Shown piece by piece: positions 1 through 10,579 of a DNA stretch of 64,000 nt. Source of the DNA: Aphelidium insulamus (taxonomy: Eukaryota; Aphelidiomycota; Aphelidea; Aphelidiaceae); assembly GCA_036784855.1 (NCBI GenBank), contig JAZDSV010000009.1, positions 229,001 through 293,000 on the forward strand. The letters run 5' to 3'. Numbering within the stretch: position 1 is the first letter of the stretch; every line of letters starts with the position of its first letter. Position numbers and translations under genes: made by a program. The notes beneath the pieces are model-generated. The model ran no database searches. It saw only the letters and a program-made list of their open reading frames with translations, and was not told where the DNA came from.

Positions 1-379
1 TAGCCGCGCGCTAATGTACGACCGGCAACTCATATCACCGCAATATACCACCACTCTTATCAATATTGTCACTATATAACATTTCAAGTATTATAAAATT
101 TCTTAAAGTGATTTATTGGCTGTTGGGAAAGCGACATGCGTAAATCGCGTGGATACACGAAATGCAATACATGTAGCAATACGTAGATTCTTACCTAATG
201 TTATGGCACGAACCGTTTCCCTATATAGCTGCAATTGAGCCATAATGATGCTGCGACTTGGCCATAGCTATTGGTGACAACTTCAAACATAATACCAGAA
301 AAAAAAACGTGTTTCGTATTGATATGTATATATATCTCAGAAACTGCGACGGACTTCGCGCGACAATCACACTTAAAAA
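1..379. other. Intergenic sequence at window start
   Basis: No supportable gene. The sequence is AT-rich, and the short minus-strand frame at 201-389 has no recognisable content. It probably holds the upstream region of the A49 gene that starts at 380. Confidence 0.4.
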
Positions 380-931
380 ATGGTGCCAATGATCAAGCTA
401 AGCGTTGTGCGTGGCTCCAATGCAGAGCCGCCCGCTCTAGGTACGTATCATGTGCATATATATTTTATATTTTATACCGATATTGATATATGTATCCCAT
501 GTAGTGAGCTTTCCGGGAGTGCGGCCACCGGCGGGAACAAAAGTACACGCGTACAAGCGCCAGCGCGTCACTCGCGGAGACGATTCCACGCCTAGTGGTG
601 CCGATCTCTTACTATTTGCCGAGACGGAGCACGTGGAGTACTACACCGCGTCTACAGAGTTGCATTCCGCCGCCAGCGGGCAGTGCAACTACGCGCTGGG
701 TGTGCTGGACGGCGACACCAACACCATGCACATCATGGCCACCCCCCTATACCACATGCAGCAGACCATCAAGGCACAGAAGAGATCTGCCGCTCTCAAT
801 GAGGCCATCACGCCTACAGACCGCATAGTAAGTGTGCTCCATGTATTTGTATTGCTGGCAGTATGATTTGAATCTGAACTGATTTATGCACGGTTATCTT
901 CTCTTCTCTCTCTCTCTCTCTCTCTCTCTTG

Positions 932-964
<33 letters not shown>

Positions 965-1782
965 TAGTCCGCTTAAATTAATATTAATAATTGTAGACAT
1001 CGCAAAACAGACGCGATTTGGGCGAGACATTTGGCACACGCAAATCACAGGCCGCCATTCGCTCATATGACCGCGGGCAGATCGACACAGCGCGCCTGTC
1101 GGACGTGGCCACCCACCTGCAGGACGCCATCGACCAGCAGGCGAGCCAGATGCAGAGCAGTGCCGAGGTGGCGCAGGCTTCGGATCTCAATCGACCGATT
1201 CCACCATTCGACGCGCAAACCGGGGACGTGGCCCTCGTTTATCGGCTGGAGGGTGATGGCGATGCTGATGGTAAATCTCTACTGCCACCAGGCGCGGCTG
1301 GTGCTGCACTGCAGAGCGCTGCCTCGGCTCTACTGCGCTACAAGAAGAAGCAATGGACGGAGCTGCGGGCCATGAAGAACAGTGACGAGTCGCCGGCGTG
1401 GGCGTCCTATGTGTCTGCCCGACTGGAGCCGGCCGGAGTTGCCCGTTCTGCGAGCAGTTTAAAATGCCTGCTGTACATGCAGTGCCTGATGGAGTTGCGC
1501 AGCATGACCCCGGGCGCTCTGAACCGGCAACACAGCTACGACGCGGTGGTGGGGTCGGTGTTGCAGGCGTGCGGCGCCGGTGATGCAGATGCATTGCCGC
1601 TTGCACAGCACATACTGGCCCTGTTCACGGAACAGTCATCGCCCGCATCAAAGCGTCGGATGACGGCATTCCTCAAGGATAGACTCACTGCGTACATTGC
1701 CGCGCTGGCACTACACGTTGACTCTTTCTGTGTGGATCCCTCCCAACTGTGCACTGACCTGAAGATGGCGGCTACCAAGTAG
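380..1782 (+). CDS. RPA49: RNA polymerase I subunit A49 (POLR1E-like)
   Basis: Three exons are modelled: 380-440, 505-827 and 997-1782, giving 389 aa, close to the roughly 415 aa of yeast A49. The N-terminal part (VSFPGVRPPAGTKV onward) fits the A49 dimerisation domain that pairs with A34.5. The block around FGTRKSQAAIRSYDRGQID fits the linker before the C-terminal tandem winged helices, which bind promoter DNA during Pol I initiation and elongation. Splicing is GT-AG: intron 1 is 64 nt, and intron 2 (169 nt) carries (CT)n and (AT)n microsatellites at about 904-958. Frames join exactly. The start at 380 is the first ATG in frame with the conserved N-terminus. The family call rests on remembered motifs, not a search. 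Confidence 0.8.
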
Positions 1783-1834
1783 GATTGATTGTGTTGTAAT
1801 CTGTTAGTGTCAGTGATTAACCAAATTGAACAGA

Positions 1835-1981
1835 ATGGTATCCACGTTCAAGCAGTTGGGCTGTGTGGTGGAGATGGGCGTTGGCGGCGGGGCTGACGGC
1901 TCGCCTGTACGCAAGGTGAGACTGGTGGCGCCGCTCACATTTCCCAAACCGCCCACTCCAATGCGGCGGGGTAACAAATAG
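1835..1981 (+). CDS. Possible 48-residue ORF
   Basis: A short ATG-to-TAG frame lies just downstream of RPA49. It is Gly- and Pro-containing and basic at the end (PMRRGNK). No family is recognised, and it may be 3' UTR sequence. It is listed because it is one of few frames filling this 350-bp gap before the convergent ankyrin gene. Confidence 0.2.
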   Translation: MVSTFKQLGCVVEMGVGGGADGSPVRKVRLVAPLTFPKPPTPMRRGNK

Positions 1982-2132
1982 TCTGCTAGAGGTAATAAAA
2001 TCACAAATTACCATCACTGCTATAAATGTGCTGCGAAACGCCTGAATTGTAGTGTGTGTATGTGGTGCCACGCGACCTATAAGTATAGATTTTATATTCA
2101 AAAAAGTGTGCAAAGCATTTTGTCTTTTCCAG

Positions 2133-3215
2133 TTAAGAGACTACGCCCATTACCGCATCATAATCGGGATCGCGGTCCAACTCTTCATCCGACGTGGCAT
2201 TTGTAATTTGCCTGCTCCGCTTTTTCTGCCATTTTGCCAACTCATCGTTTAATGGAGCGTAAGGGTGACTCTGCATATAGCTCGCTGCCGATTCGCCTTC
2301 TGAATTTTTCTGTTGAATATCTGCACCATGGCGCAATAGTTTGCGAAAAACTTTGACGCGACGATGCACAACGGCAAAGTAAATAGGCGGCCCTTTGTTC
2401 ATCGGGTCGGCATTCACGTCGACGCCAGCTGCGATCAACACCTGAGCGACAAGATCCGAGGAGCAGAAATGAAGTAGCGTCAGCCCCATTGTACATAGCT
2501 GGCCCACCGGTTCATGCACTCGAGCACCACGTTGCACTAGATCAATCACCAGTTGGGGCAAGTCGTTTCGAACTGCCATGGTCAACAATGATTCGCCATT
2601 GGCAGTGGGTCCATTAACATCCAGCTGTTGCAACTCTAATATGGTGTCGTACAGCGTTAAATCGTCGGAGTATGCTGCATCAAGAAGAAGCTGATTCAGC
2701 CTCGGTGTAGTGTATGACTTGTATTGCTCGTTCGCATTTCCAGCATCGTTGCAGTTGGTGGGTGGCCCGCCAGAGTATGCGGTCCGCGGGGTGGTGTAAA
2801 TTGGAAATGTAGGTGGAAATAAACTGCCGCGACTCGACTGAGGCGGACTCTCACCTTGATCATTATCTTTGACAGGCACAATGGGGTCTACGGCGTCGGC
2901 TTCATTATTGATTTCGACGTCGTAATTGACTTCGCCTCCATCATTGACTTCGTCTTCGTATTTGTCTTCATCATCAAATCTTATTCTTCTTTCGCGTGGA
3001 TACTCACGGCGGCTTGTTGACGGTCGGCTGTGAACTGTGTTGCTCACGCTGTCCTTATAAGTATCAACGGCTTTTGCATTGTTTGGCTGCAGTTCAATCG
3101 TCTCCGGCGTGGACTTTTTGCTGCCGATGATGCGCGCCAGCCGAGGCCAGAGCGACACTGATTCTACTTCCACAAGAAGCGCCGCGGTAATCCACAGCGA
3201 TGAATATAAATTCAT
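2133..3215 (-). CDS. Secreted ankyrin-repeat protein
   Basis: Single-exon frame of about 360 aa. An in-frame upstream Met lies at 3248, but starting at 3215 puts a hydrophobic signal-like segment (NLYSSLWITAALLVEV) at the N-terminus. A long acidic, disordered middle follows (Asp/Glu runs near residues 80-130). The C-terminal third has several ankyrin-like repeats, seen in phrases such as GESLLTMAVRNDLPQLVIDL and GVDVNADPMNKGPPIYFAVVH, and a basic tail (KKRSRQ). Ankyrin repeats bind proteins, so a secreted one may act on a host or partner surface; that is inference. Two other secreted ankyrin genes lie at 15-17.6 kb, but their repeats are not close copies. Confidence 0.6.
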   Translation of the reverse strand: MNLYSSLWITAALLVEVESVSLWPRLARIIGSKKSTPETIELQPNNAKAVDTYKDSVSNTVHSRPSTSRREYPRERRIRFDDEDKYEDEVNDGGEVNYDVEINNEADAVDPIVPVKDNDQGESPPQSSRGSLFPPTFPIYTTPRTAYSGGPPTNCNDAGNANEQYKSYTTPRLNQLLLDAAYSDDLTLYDTILELQQLDVNGPTANGESLLTMAVRNDLPQLVIDLVQRGARVHEPVGQLCTMGLTLLHFCSSDLVAQVLIAAGVDVNADPMNKGPPIYFAVVHRRVKVFRKLLRHGADIQQKNSEGESAASYMQSHPYAPLNDELAKWQKKRSRQITNATSDEELDRDPDYDAVMGVVS

Positions 3216-3759
3216 TGTTACAATGCTAACGTGAGATGCAAGATGCATCCTGATCGATCAATCAACAACCACTTACCGATGAGAAGTACATATACCTATC
3301 ACCAAGTTGCAAATATTCGGTGGCGATTGGCACTAAAATCGCCATAAGTCCGCCGCCAAGACCGCTCTGTGCATGAACTATTTTTTATTGGATAGAATAT
3401 GATGCTCATGTGAGGCATGCCTCACATAATGGAGGACGCACGTGTCCCTTCGTTGATCAGTAGTTACATCACAGGCAGACACCTGCGTACAGCGCGCAGA
3501 CTCTTACAAAATAGCAATCTGGCACGGAGCATTCGCGCGGTGCTGCGTGCAAGTCAGTCTGTAAACCGCCAGCCGATCATATACATATGACGTGACAGTT
3601 TTGAAGGCAGTACAGGGCACTAATTGCCCGACACCCATGAAGTGTTCTCAGTGCTATCTTATAGAGAGCGCTTGTCGACTACCCGGTTCCTGTTCAGTTT
3701 CGAGTGGTTGCATTGGAGCAGTGGAATGTGGATATTCAACTCGTGTCAACAACATCACC
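3216..3759. promoter_or_regulatory. Divergent intergenic region
   Basis: About 540 bp lie between the ankyrin gene (minus) and the kinase-like gene (plus). The second half (from 3592) is open in the kinase frame and might be coding or 5' UTR. A short palindrome-like stretch around 3410-3428 (TGAGGCATGCCTCA) is visible. No other gene is supported. Confidence 0.3.
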
Positions 3760-4526
3760 ATGAACGCCACTACAGCGATGGCGAACAATACAGAGTTCGC
3801 CATGCCGGGCTTTTTACAGTTTCAAGCTGGGCGAGATTTCCGGTGGGAGACGCCGCTGGTCAAAGGGGGCGGTGGCGAGGTATTTGTGGGCCTAGGGTTC
3901 GCAGCTGAACTACGTAAAGAAGACGATCACGGCGGCAAGTTGGTGGTGAAGATTGTTGCGGCCAGCCGCTCGAAAATTTCTCTCAAGGCCTCACGGGCAT
4001 TCGACCAGAATATTGCAGTGATGCACCATCTGGGCAGACATCGAAACATCTCACAGATGCTTGGATGGTGTGACGAACCACTGGCAATACTGATGGAACA
4101 TTACAAGCTTGGAGACCTGCAGGGCTTCATCACATCAGGACACTTGACCACCAGGGCGCAGCTATACACATTTGCCAGGGACACTTTTGCGGTGCACTGC
4201 AGTACATGCACAGCAAGGCAGTGGCACATCGTGACATCAAGGCACAAAATGTGTTCATCGACACTGACAAGCAGGGCCGTGCCGTGTGTGTATTGGGAGA
4301 CTTTGGCACAGCCAACAACTTCTCTGGAAACGCGCGGCTGGTGAACGGTTTTCGCGTGGTCAACATTAACGGCCTTACTGTTGCGTACTCGGCGCCAGAA
4401 GTCATCCGGAGATTCCGCCAAAACAGCCGCAGCACAGACATGAATGAAGCATTTCACGGCGACATCTTCAGCACCTCCATGGTGCTGTATTTGCTGCTGA
4501 CCAGAGTGGAGGCGTGGGCGACGTAA
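3760..4526 (+). pseudogene. Protein kinase, frameshifted and truncated
   Basis: The first frame carries the N-lobe: glycine loop GGGGEVFVG, the VVK lysine and a hinge-like segment EHYKLGDLQGF. The catalytic core lies in another frame from about 4195: HRDIKAQN, GDFGTAN and YSAPEV, all with canonical residues. The two halves join only with a one-base shift near 4190-4200, and I see no splice pair that would do it. Translation stops at 4526 soon after DIFSTSMVLYLLL, so helices after the start of the C-lobe are missing. This looks like a decaying kinase gene, or a one-base sequence error plus a real truncation. The start at 3760 is preferred, but an upstream in-frame ATG exists at 3592. Confidence 0.6.
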
Positions 4527-4569
4527 TACACTGCACAGTAACGAAGTAACTTATTTATGTATGCGTGTG

Positions 4570-5465
4570 TCACATGCGACGCTTCTCGCGCTTCTGCGTG
4601 CCCTTGCGCTCCATCTCCTTCTTGAGCAGTTGGGCTTCGCGAGCCTTTTTGTCACGCTCCACCCGCTGCTCATGTTCCGCTTTGAGTTGCAGGCGCCGCC
4701 TCTGCTCCTTCTCGTGTACCGCGCGCGCATTATCGTTTGCGGGAATGGCCAGTGAGGCCGCCGTGTCTTTACCGCCACCAGCGCCGTCAAAGCGCCTGAT
4801 GTCCAACTCGCCGGTGGCGGTCTCGTACACCTCGCCGTCCGCAGAGTCGAATCCGTATCGCTGCAGCAGTCTCTCCCTGGCCTGCCGCTCTTGCCTGCTG
4901 GCTGCCGGCGCTGTGTGACCACCACCAGTGGCCGCGGCGGCATCCTGTCGACACTCGCCCGCTGCCAATATCTCGGCCTCGGCCTCTGGTCATTAGCGGC
5001 GATGGTAGTGGAGGGGCACAGAGTGCGCGCATGTAAGCACCTACCTTTGGCCTGCTGCAGTTGGGTCTCGAGTTGTTGCTGCCTGGTCAGCTGCACCTGG
5101 GCGCGGTATTCGGCGAACAGCGTTGCAAGAAGCGCGACGCGATCCCTGACCTCGGCATCGGCACTCTCCTATGCACGCACACGGGTATTAAGTGGACACC
5201 ACACCACGTACACACTACACACCGTGTCCATGAACGTGGCCAGACTGTCTGCCACAGCCTCCTGCTTGTCTGCTGACCACTCGGCATCCCCGGCATCTCC
5301 GGCATCCACATCCACATCAACGACAACGCCCAGCAGATAGTCCACGGTGGCCTACACGTGCACATATGTCACATATACATGTTAGCCACCGCGGGCGGCA
5401 CGCACCTCGTCAAAGTCCCACGCGGCAAGCTGATCGCGTATCGCGTCCATCGCCGGCACAGTCAT
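4570..5465 (-). CDS. CCDC43: CCDC43-like coiled-coil protein
   Basis: Four exons: 5465-5406, 5351-5223, 5168-5045 and 4985-4570, giving 242 aa, near the 224 aa of human CCDC43. The N-terminal part (AIRDQLAAWDFDEATVDYLLG) fits the family's helical domain. It is followed by a run resembling ALLATLFAEYRAQV and then a highly charged basic coiled coil ending KGTQKREKRRM, as in CCDC43 (ends RTQRGERKR). Function in the family is poorly known. All introns are GT-AG and 54-59 nt long. The gene converges on the kinase relic, with 43 bp between the stop codons. Confidence 0.65.
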
Positions 5466-5618
5466 CGCCGTGCGCCGTGATTGTGAGTCATGGCGGCGAC
5501 GGCTGCAGCGCCCGGTGGCTACTTAAGGGCGCACGCCATACAGACATATATGCACGCAGCAGCTCTGCAGCACATCCTCCTTACAGCTACAACAACTGCC
5601 TGAACAACAGCGATACAC

Positions 5619-6211
5619 ATGTCTGGCATGAGAGGAGTGGCGACAGTGTGGCGCGGATGGAGTGCCACAGTCCCGGTGAATGTACGCGCCAGTCTCAGTG
5701 CACGTCGCCAGTACGTGACGGGCGGCGGTATGGCCAACAACGTGGACCCCGACCCGGACACCATTGAGCGCGAGAAGGACAGATCCGTGCATGGTTGGTG
5801 CCCAAGTGGCGTGGTCTACATTGATATCTGCACTGACTGGCTGACACCCCCGACAAGCAGGCCGTGCGCGCTCTCCATTCACAGACGCGCCGGGGTGGAG
5901 CGAGGTGCTGGCGTCGGCGTCAGAGGCGCGGGTATGGCATATGCACAGTCTATATGTATATGTCTATATATTGTATGAATTTATATCTATCGCAGGTAAA
6001 GGCGGACAGGAGCGGCGACTCTGACTTGGCCGAGATGCAGCGCCGCACCGTCGAGGCAATACAGCAGCGGGACGTCGACGACGACGAGGAGGAGGAAGGG
6101 AACAGCGCGCAAAAGGAATCGGGTAACAAGGCTAAACGCACCGCTGCCAATGGCGCCTATGCACAGTCCGCGGCCGGAGAAAACAGGACCGGCTGGCTGA
6201 AGGCGCAGTGA
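5619..6211 (+). CDS. Small mitochondrial-type conserved protein (APGW motif)
   Basis: Three exons: 5619-5793, 5885-5931 and 5996-6211, giving 145 aa. The N-terminus is Arg-rich and free of acidic residues (MRGVATVWRGWSATVP...RR), typical of a mitochondrial presequence. The core reads DPDPDTIEREKDR, then HDAPGWSEVLASASEARVKAD, then a segment ending EMQRRTVEAIQQRD. I associate this APGW..LAS.SEA..KAD pattern with an uncharacterised family of small fungal proteins, but cannot verify it here. The C-terminus is acidic, then basic and disordered. Its stop at 6211 is only 3 bp from the stop of the convergent ABCG gene. Confidence 0.55.
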
Positions 6212-6214
6212 AAA

Positions 6215-9200
6215 TTACTTCATCTTGCGCCGATTGCACAGTTTCAACCCCGCAAATGCCAGCACATTCCACCCGGCAGCCACGCCGACCAGGCACATGC
6301 AGCATGGCCTGTATAATGTATATTAGTTAGTTGGTTAGTTGTAAATATTTATGGCTCTACATAGCATGTAACGCACCAAAAGCTGTTCCAGTCGTAGCCG
6401 TACGGAGCCTGAGTGGCTTCGACAAAGGGGCGGGCGCCAACCTCGCGTGTCCAGAACGCCTCTATGGCCCACCGGGGTGCCGACAGCGACCACAGTGCGG
6501 CTATCGGGCCGAAATTATCTTTAACTTCCTTCAGCTCCGGCACCACGCCGCTCAGTGCCAGCGACCAGAACAGTGTGAACCCCGTGCCGGCCAGTGCCAC
6601 CGCCTCTCGCCGCAAATTCGCCGACAAGAAATATCCTGAGAGTGTGAGTGTGTGAGTTAATGCATATACTATGATCTGCAAGTACCCATGGCAAACGCGT
6701 TAAAGTACAGGAGCAGCACAATCAAGTACATGGTGCCGAATGGCATGCGCGGCACCGCAAACACCAACAGCGCCAGGCTGAACATGAGTGCGGCCACAAT
6801 CACCCGCGGTATATCCGCAATCCACTTGGTGATAAAGTAGGCGGTGGCAGACATGCCGGCCGAGATGTCGCGCCAGTACACTGCGCGCTCCCTGCCAAAT
6901 GTGTTGGCACCGGCCGATATGCCGGCAAATATCACGCCGAATGAGGTGAATATGGCCGTGAACCGTATCAAGTCCAGCGGTTGCAAGCAGCTCATTTGCA
7001 GCGATACCGGCACCAGTGCGCAGACACTGGCTGACAGTGGGTGTCAATTACATTGGAGATTTGTAGGCGATCATCTGTACCTGGCTGCGGGGGAAAGTAG
7101 TCGAAATTCTTGACACCAATAGAGATGAAGAGGCCGCACAGCAGATGCAGTACTTGGTCCAGCATGAATGCACTCGGACTGCGATATACTTGCATGCAGG
7201 CACTACCGCAGTCATTACTGTATGCCTGGCAAAGATAGATCACGTACCGCTTGAATAAGAGTTTGAACTTGACATGGGCCGGCTGTGTCTCGCGCACGGG
7301 ATCCGGCTGTGGGTACAGGCCACATCTTGTTTCAACGATTGCAATGCGCAGTTCACATACCACGTCGTCTAGCCACGCAAGCCAGTTGTAAATGTTCTTG
7401 ACCAAGCTGGTGCCCAGGTGATGCGCTCTACATCTAATGTCCTCCAGTTTGGTGGGCATGCTCTGTTGTGCACTGAAATATGCTTGAGCTTCTCGCAACA
7501 ACTCTTCATTTACGTCAATATCCATATTCAAGTTGTCTCCGCCATGCAATACTGCAGTCGCCACAACATTTGCAAGTAATTTGTTTGACACGGGCCGCTC
7601 CCTAGTGCAGAATCGGGTCCAATAGTCGTGTAGGTCATTGGGTTTGAAGTCAGACACCTTCTCCGACTTTATCTTGCCCATTATAACGTCCATGAGGAAG
7701 TCGGCCGGGTTCTCGTCGGCAGGACAGGTGAACCCGCACTCTTTCAAGTACGGCAGCACGCCATCACGGGCGCCCGCATATACCAGCTGCCCGGTCTTGC
7801 CCAGAAGGATCAGATCGTCAAACTGCTGGAACGCTGACGGACCCGGAGAATGTATGACGGCCGCCACCAGCATCCCACGCTCATTCGCAAGCCGGCGCAA
7901 CATTCGGCACACTTCCACGGCCGTCGACGAGTCCAGTCCCGATGTTGGCTCATCTGAGAAGTAAATAACACTGGCAATGAAAGAGGATTACGTACCCAAG
8001 AACAGAATGGAAGGGTCAGCTACGGCTTCCAGCGCCATATTGACACGCTTGCGCTGCCCGCCGCTAATAGCAGCACCGACAGTCTCGTAGTCACCGATAA
8101 CATTGTCCATAACATTGGTCAGCCCGAGGAAAGTGATCAGACTCAGCACGTGGCGCTTCACACGGTCATACGACCACTCGCGCGGCAACCGCATCCTGGC
8201 CGAGTGCTGCAAGGACATTATGCATTAGTTATACATGCTCATTGAGAGAAGCATACACACGCACCATGAGAACATCGCGCACAGTCAGCTCTCGCAGCAT
8301 AATGTCATCTTGCGGCACAAAACCGATAAGGCGCCGGTACTTGGACAGCTCCTCCTCCACGCCATTAATAAGAATGCGACCAGACGTGCGCTTCACCTTG
8401 CCCATCAGCAGCGATATGAACGTTGTCTGTAATGTAATTATGCAAGTTATCCATCAATTAAGTGACTATCTAATGCATACCTTGCCAGCACCGGACGGGC
8501 CCATGATGGCACAGGCACGGCCGGGAGCCAGACGACCGCTGACATTCTTCATGAGGGACAGTCCACCAGGCAGAGTGAGTCCAAGGTCCATGAACTCGAT
8601 GCTAAATGGCCGCACCGTCGAACTGCTCCTCACCAGATATGGCTGCGCCATCTTCTTCATCGCCGGTGACAGCGCGCCCATGGATATAATAGTGTGCTTT
8701 GGCTCCGTGCCAGGCGACCGCTGCTTCTCATGCGCTGCCGTGGCCATGCTGTACACCTGTTCCTTGTGCTTTACGGCGCGCAAACGTTCGAAATGCCGTT
8801 TCCGTGAGAACATCACGGCGCACACCACGGCCATGGCGGCGAACAGGGCAAACAGGTACACTTTGGATGCGCGACGAGTACCCATCGGGCACGGGCCAAA
8901 CACGCACGGAATGGGATCGACGGTGCCTGCATGGATATCAATTGCTGGGAATATGTTTGACAAGAATGACGTACCAGGTGGACATTCGAAGCCCTCAGGA
9001 CAGCGGGTGATCTTGGAACCGTTGCGTGCACAGTAGTATCCCGGTCGACAGAATGTCGGCTGCAGCGTGTTCTCCGGGCAGTAGTAGCCTTAGCTGTAAG
9101 AGCATATAGGATGTCAGTGCCACCGACATACCTGGCGTGCACGCCTCGGTAACATTGGGTTGCAGGCAGAAATTTCTATGACAAGATATTAGCTCACCAT

Positions 9201-9479
9201 CAATTTGTATCCATAGCTCAGCCTACCCGGCCTTACATCGCACTCCATCTGGCGTAATGGGATAGTAACAGTCGTCGTAGACCTACATGCACATTGGTAC
9301 TTCATTGATCAAAGTTGGACGTTGCTTACCTCGGTGCCGGGGCACTGATGCAAGCGTACGGCTCCCAATACGGCATTTGGCATGATGAAAACACTGAAGT
9401 CTTGCGCCGATGCCATGCTTGCGCTCAACAATAGTAGTAGTATAACGGCCATCAGTGACCGGACATTATTGTTAGCCAT
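6215..9479 (-). CDS. ABCG half-transporter with Cys-rich ectodomain, copy 1
   Basis: Twelve exons: 9479-9330, 9282-9227, 9175-9132, 9088-8975, 8926-8481, 8426-8265, 8207-7997, 7953-7248, 7202-7081, 7030-6686, 6635-6377 and 6308-6215 (902 aa). Order: signal peptide; small Cys-rich modules (CPGTE..DDCYYP, CTPG.YCP, CPPG); one membrane helix (VYLFALFAAMAVVCAVMF); nucleotide-binding domain with Walker A GPSGAGK, Q-loop VPQDD, signature ISGGQRKR and Walker B LFLDEPTSGLDSS; then an ABC2 membrane domain ending CNRRKMK. The layout resembles fungal Adp1 and plant ABCG24/28-type proteins, probably lipid or small-molecule exporters. The acceptor of exon 4 is AAG, chosen because the nearby CAG gives the wrong frame. 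Start 9479 gives the cleanest signal peptide. Confidence 0.85.
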
Positions 9480-9767
9480 TTTATTGCAGTATACAGTTGT
9501 GGTTGCACATGTTAGCATCTGTGTGGCACAATACTGGACGCGCCAATCGCATCGCAGTCGACATATTAAAATGATTGACAATTCAAATCGCTGCCTTCTA
9601 TCATCGCATATATAAAGGTTCGATGTTTACCAAACCATATTTTGCAATTTGTGGATGTGTAAATATTGTTTGGGCGAGCTTTTATTTGTATTTGAGGTTT
9701 CCAAAGAAAAGGTTTAAATTTCGAACAAGTTGAATAACGTGCTGCATCTCGCGTCAATCAGTAGAAA

Positions 9768-10259
9768 ATGATCTTGACGCGTGTGGCGGTATACTTTTGC
9801 GTGCACGGCGTCTTGTTGGCAGCAGGAACGCGGACATCAGCGCCAACCGAGTGCAGCGATGATTCCAATGTTAACAACCACAATGCGCCAGCTGAATTGT
9901 TTAGTGCGCAGGACATCGCAGCGGCCACGTCATCCGATGCCGAATTCGGCCTGCGCGTGATCAATCTGGCGCTTCAGCTTCTCGAAGAGCCACAGCTGGA
10001 TATGCAAGAACAAAATAAGCGCAAGAAGAATCTTGCGCGACAGGCGCGGAATGCAAAAATCTATCGTCAACGCGTTAAACTCAATGGCGGTTGTACACCG
10101 ACGCAGAAGGCCAGGAAGTTGACGAGGCAGGCTCGATTTAGACTTAAAAATAAGGCAATACGCGGATGGAAGCAACTAGTCGAAATGGACAAGGAAAGTC
10201 TGGCAACCTGGAGATTCCAAAATCTTCTCGCAATGCAGCGGTGCAGGAACAAACATTGA
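9768..10259 (+). CDS. Secreted basic protein A (bZIP-like basic helix)
   Basis: Intronless, 163 aa. A signal peptide (MILTRVAVYFCVHGVLLAAG) is followed by a Ser/Asn-rich stretch. The second half is strongly basic and helical, with spacing such as RQARNAKIYRQRVK and TRQARFRLKNKAIRGW that looks like the basic region of a bZIP protein. It is a paralogue of the gene at 10580: both share ..ILTRV.., an R.ARN/K.YR.RVK..GG block and a C-terminal W/R..QNLLA.Q.CR motif. A TATA-like TATAAAG lies at 9611-9617. The function is unknown. Secretion plus a nuclear-signal-like basic region suggests a host-targeted nucleomodulin, which is inference only. Confidence 0.65.
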   Translation: MILTRVAVYFCVHGVLLAAGTRTSAPTECSDDSNVNNHNAPAELFSAQDIAAATSSDAEFGLRVINLALQLLEEPQLDMQEQNKRKKNLARQARNAKIYRQRVKLNGGCTPTQKARKLTRQARFRLKNKAIRGWKQLVEMDKESLATWRFQNLLAMQRCRNKH

Positions 10260-10579
10260 TATGAGCCGCAAATTTATAAGCATGATTTTCATATGTAATG
10301 GATACTATATGCAATGTAATGATGTTTTTTTACCTGCAGTGCGTGGCACTCTGTATCAACTTAGTTTTCTTTTCGTGAAAAGCAAGGGAGTATATTGTCC
10401 CAGCGTATTCGTCAATTGCCCGCCGTACATACGTTGCAAGCTATTATAATGATGCATCGGGATATTTCCATGATGCAGAACGGATCATTCCGCTGCACCA
10501 TCCGTCAATGTCATATCTACTTGCGGCAAGTGCCAGTTGAAGATCAACGATGCTGTCAACCCCTGTCAATCAAAAGGCG
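10260..10579. other. Intergenic region between the two basic secreted proteins
   Basis: About 320 bp with no supportable gene. It presumably contains the terminator of protein A and the promoter of protein B. No TATA box is obvious. Confidence 0.3.

Noticed and set aside
8242-9036. 264-codon plus-strand frame
   Set aside because: It lies antisense to ABCG copy 1 exons and crosses its introns; it is a shadow frame, with a similar one antisense to copy 2 at 13355-13965.
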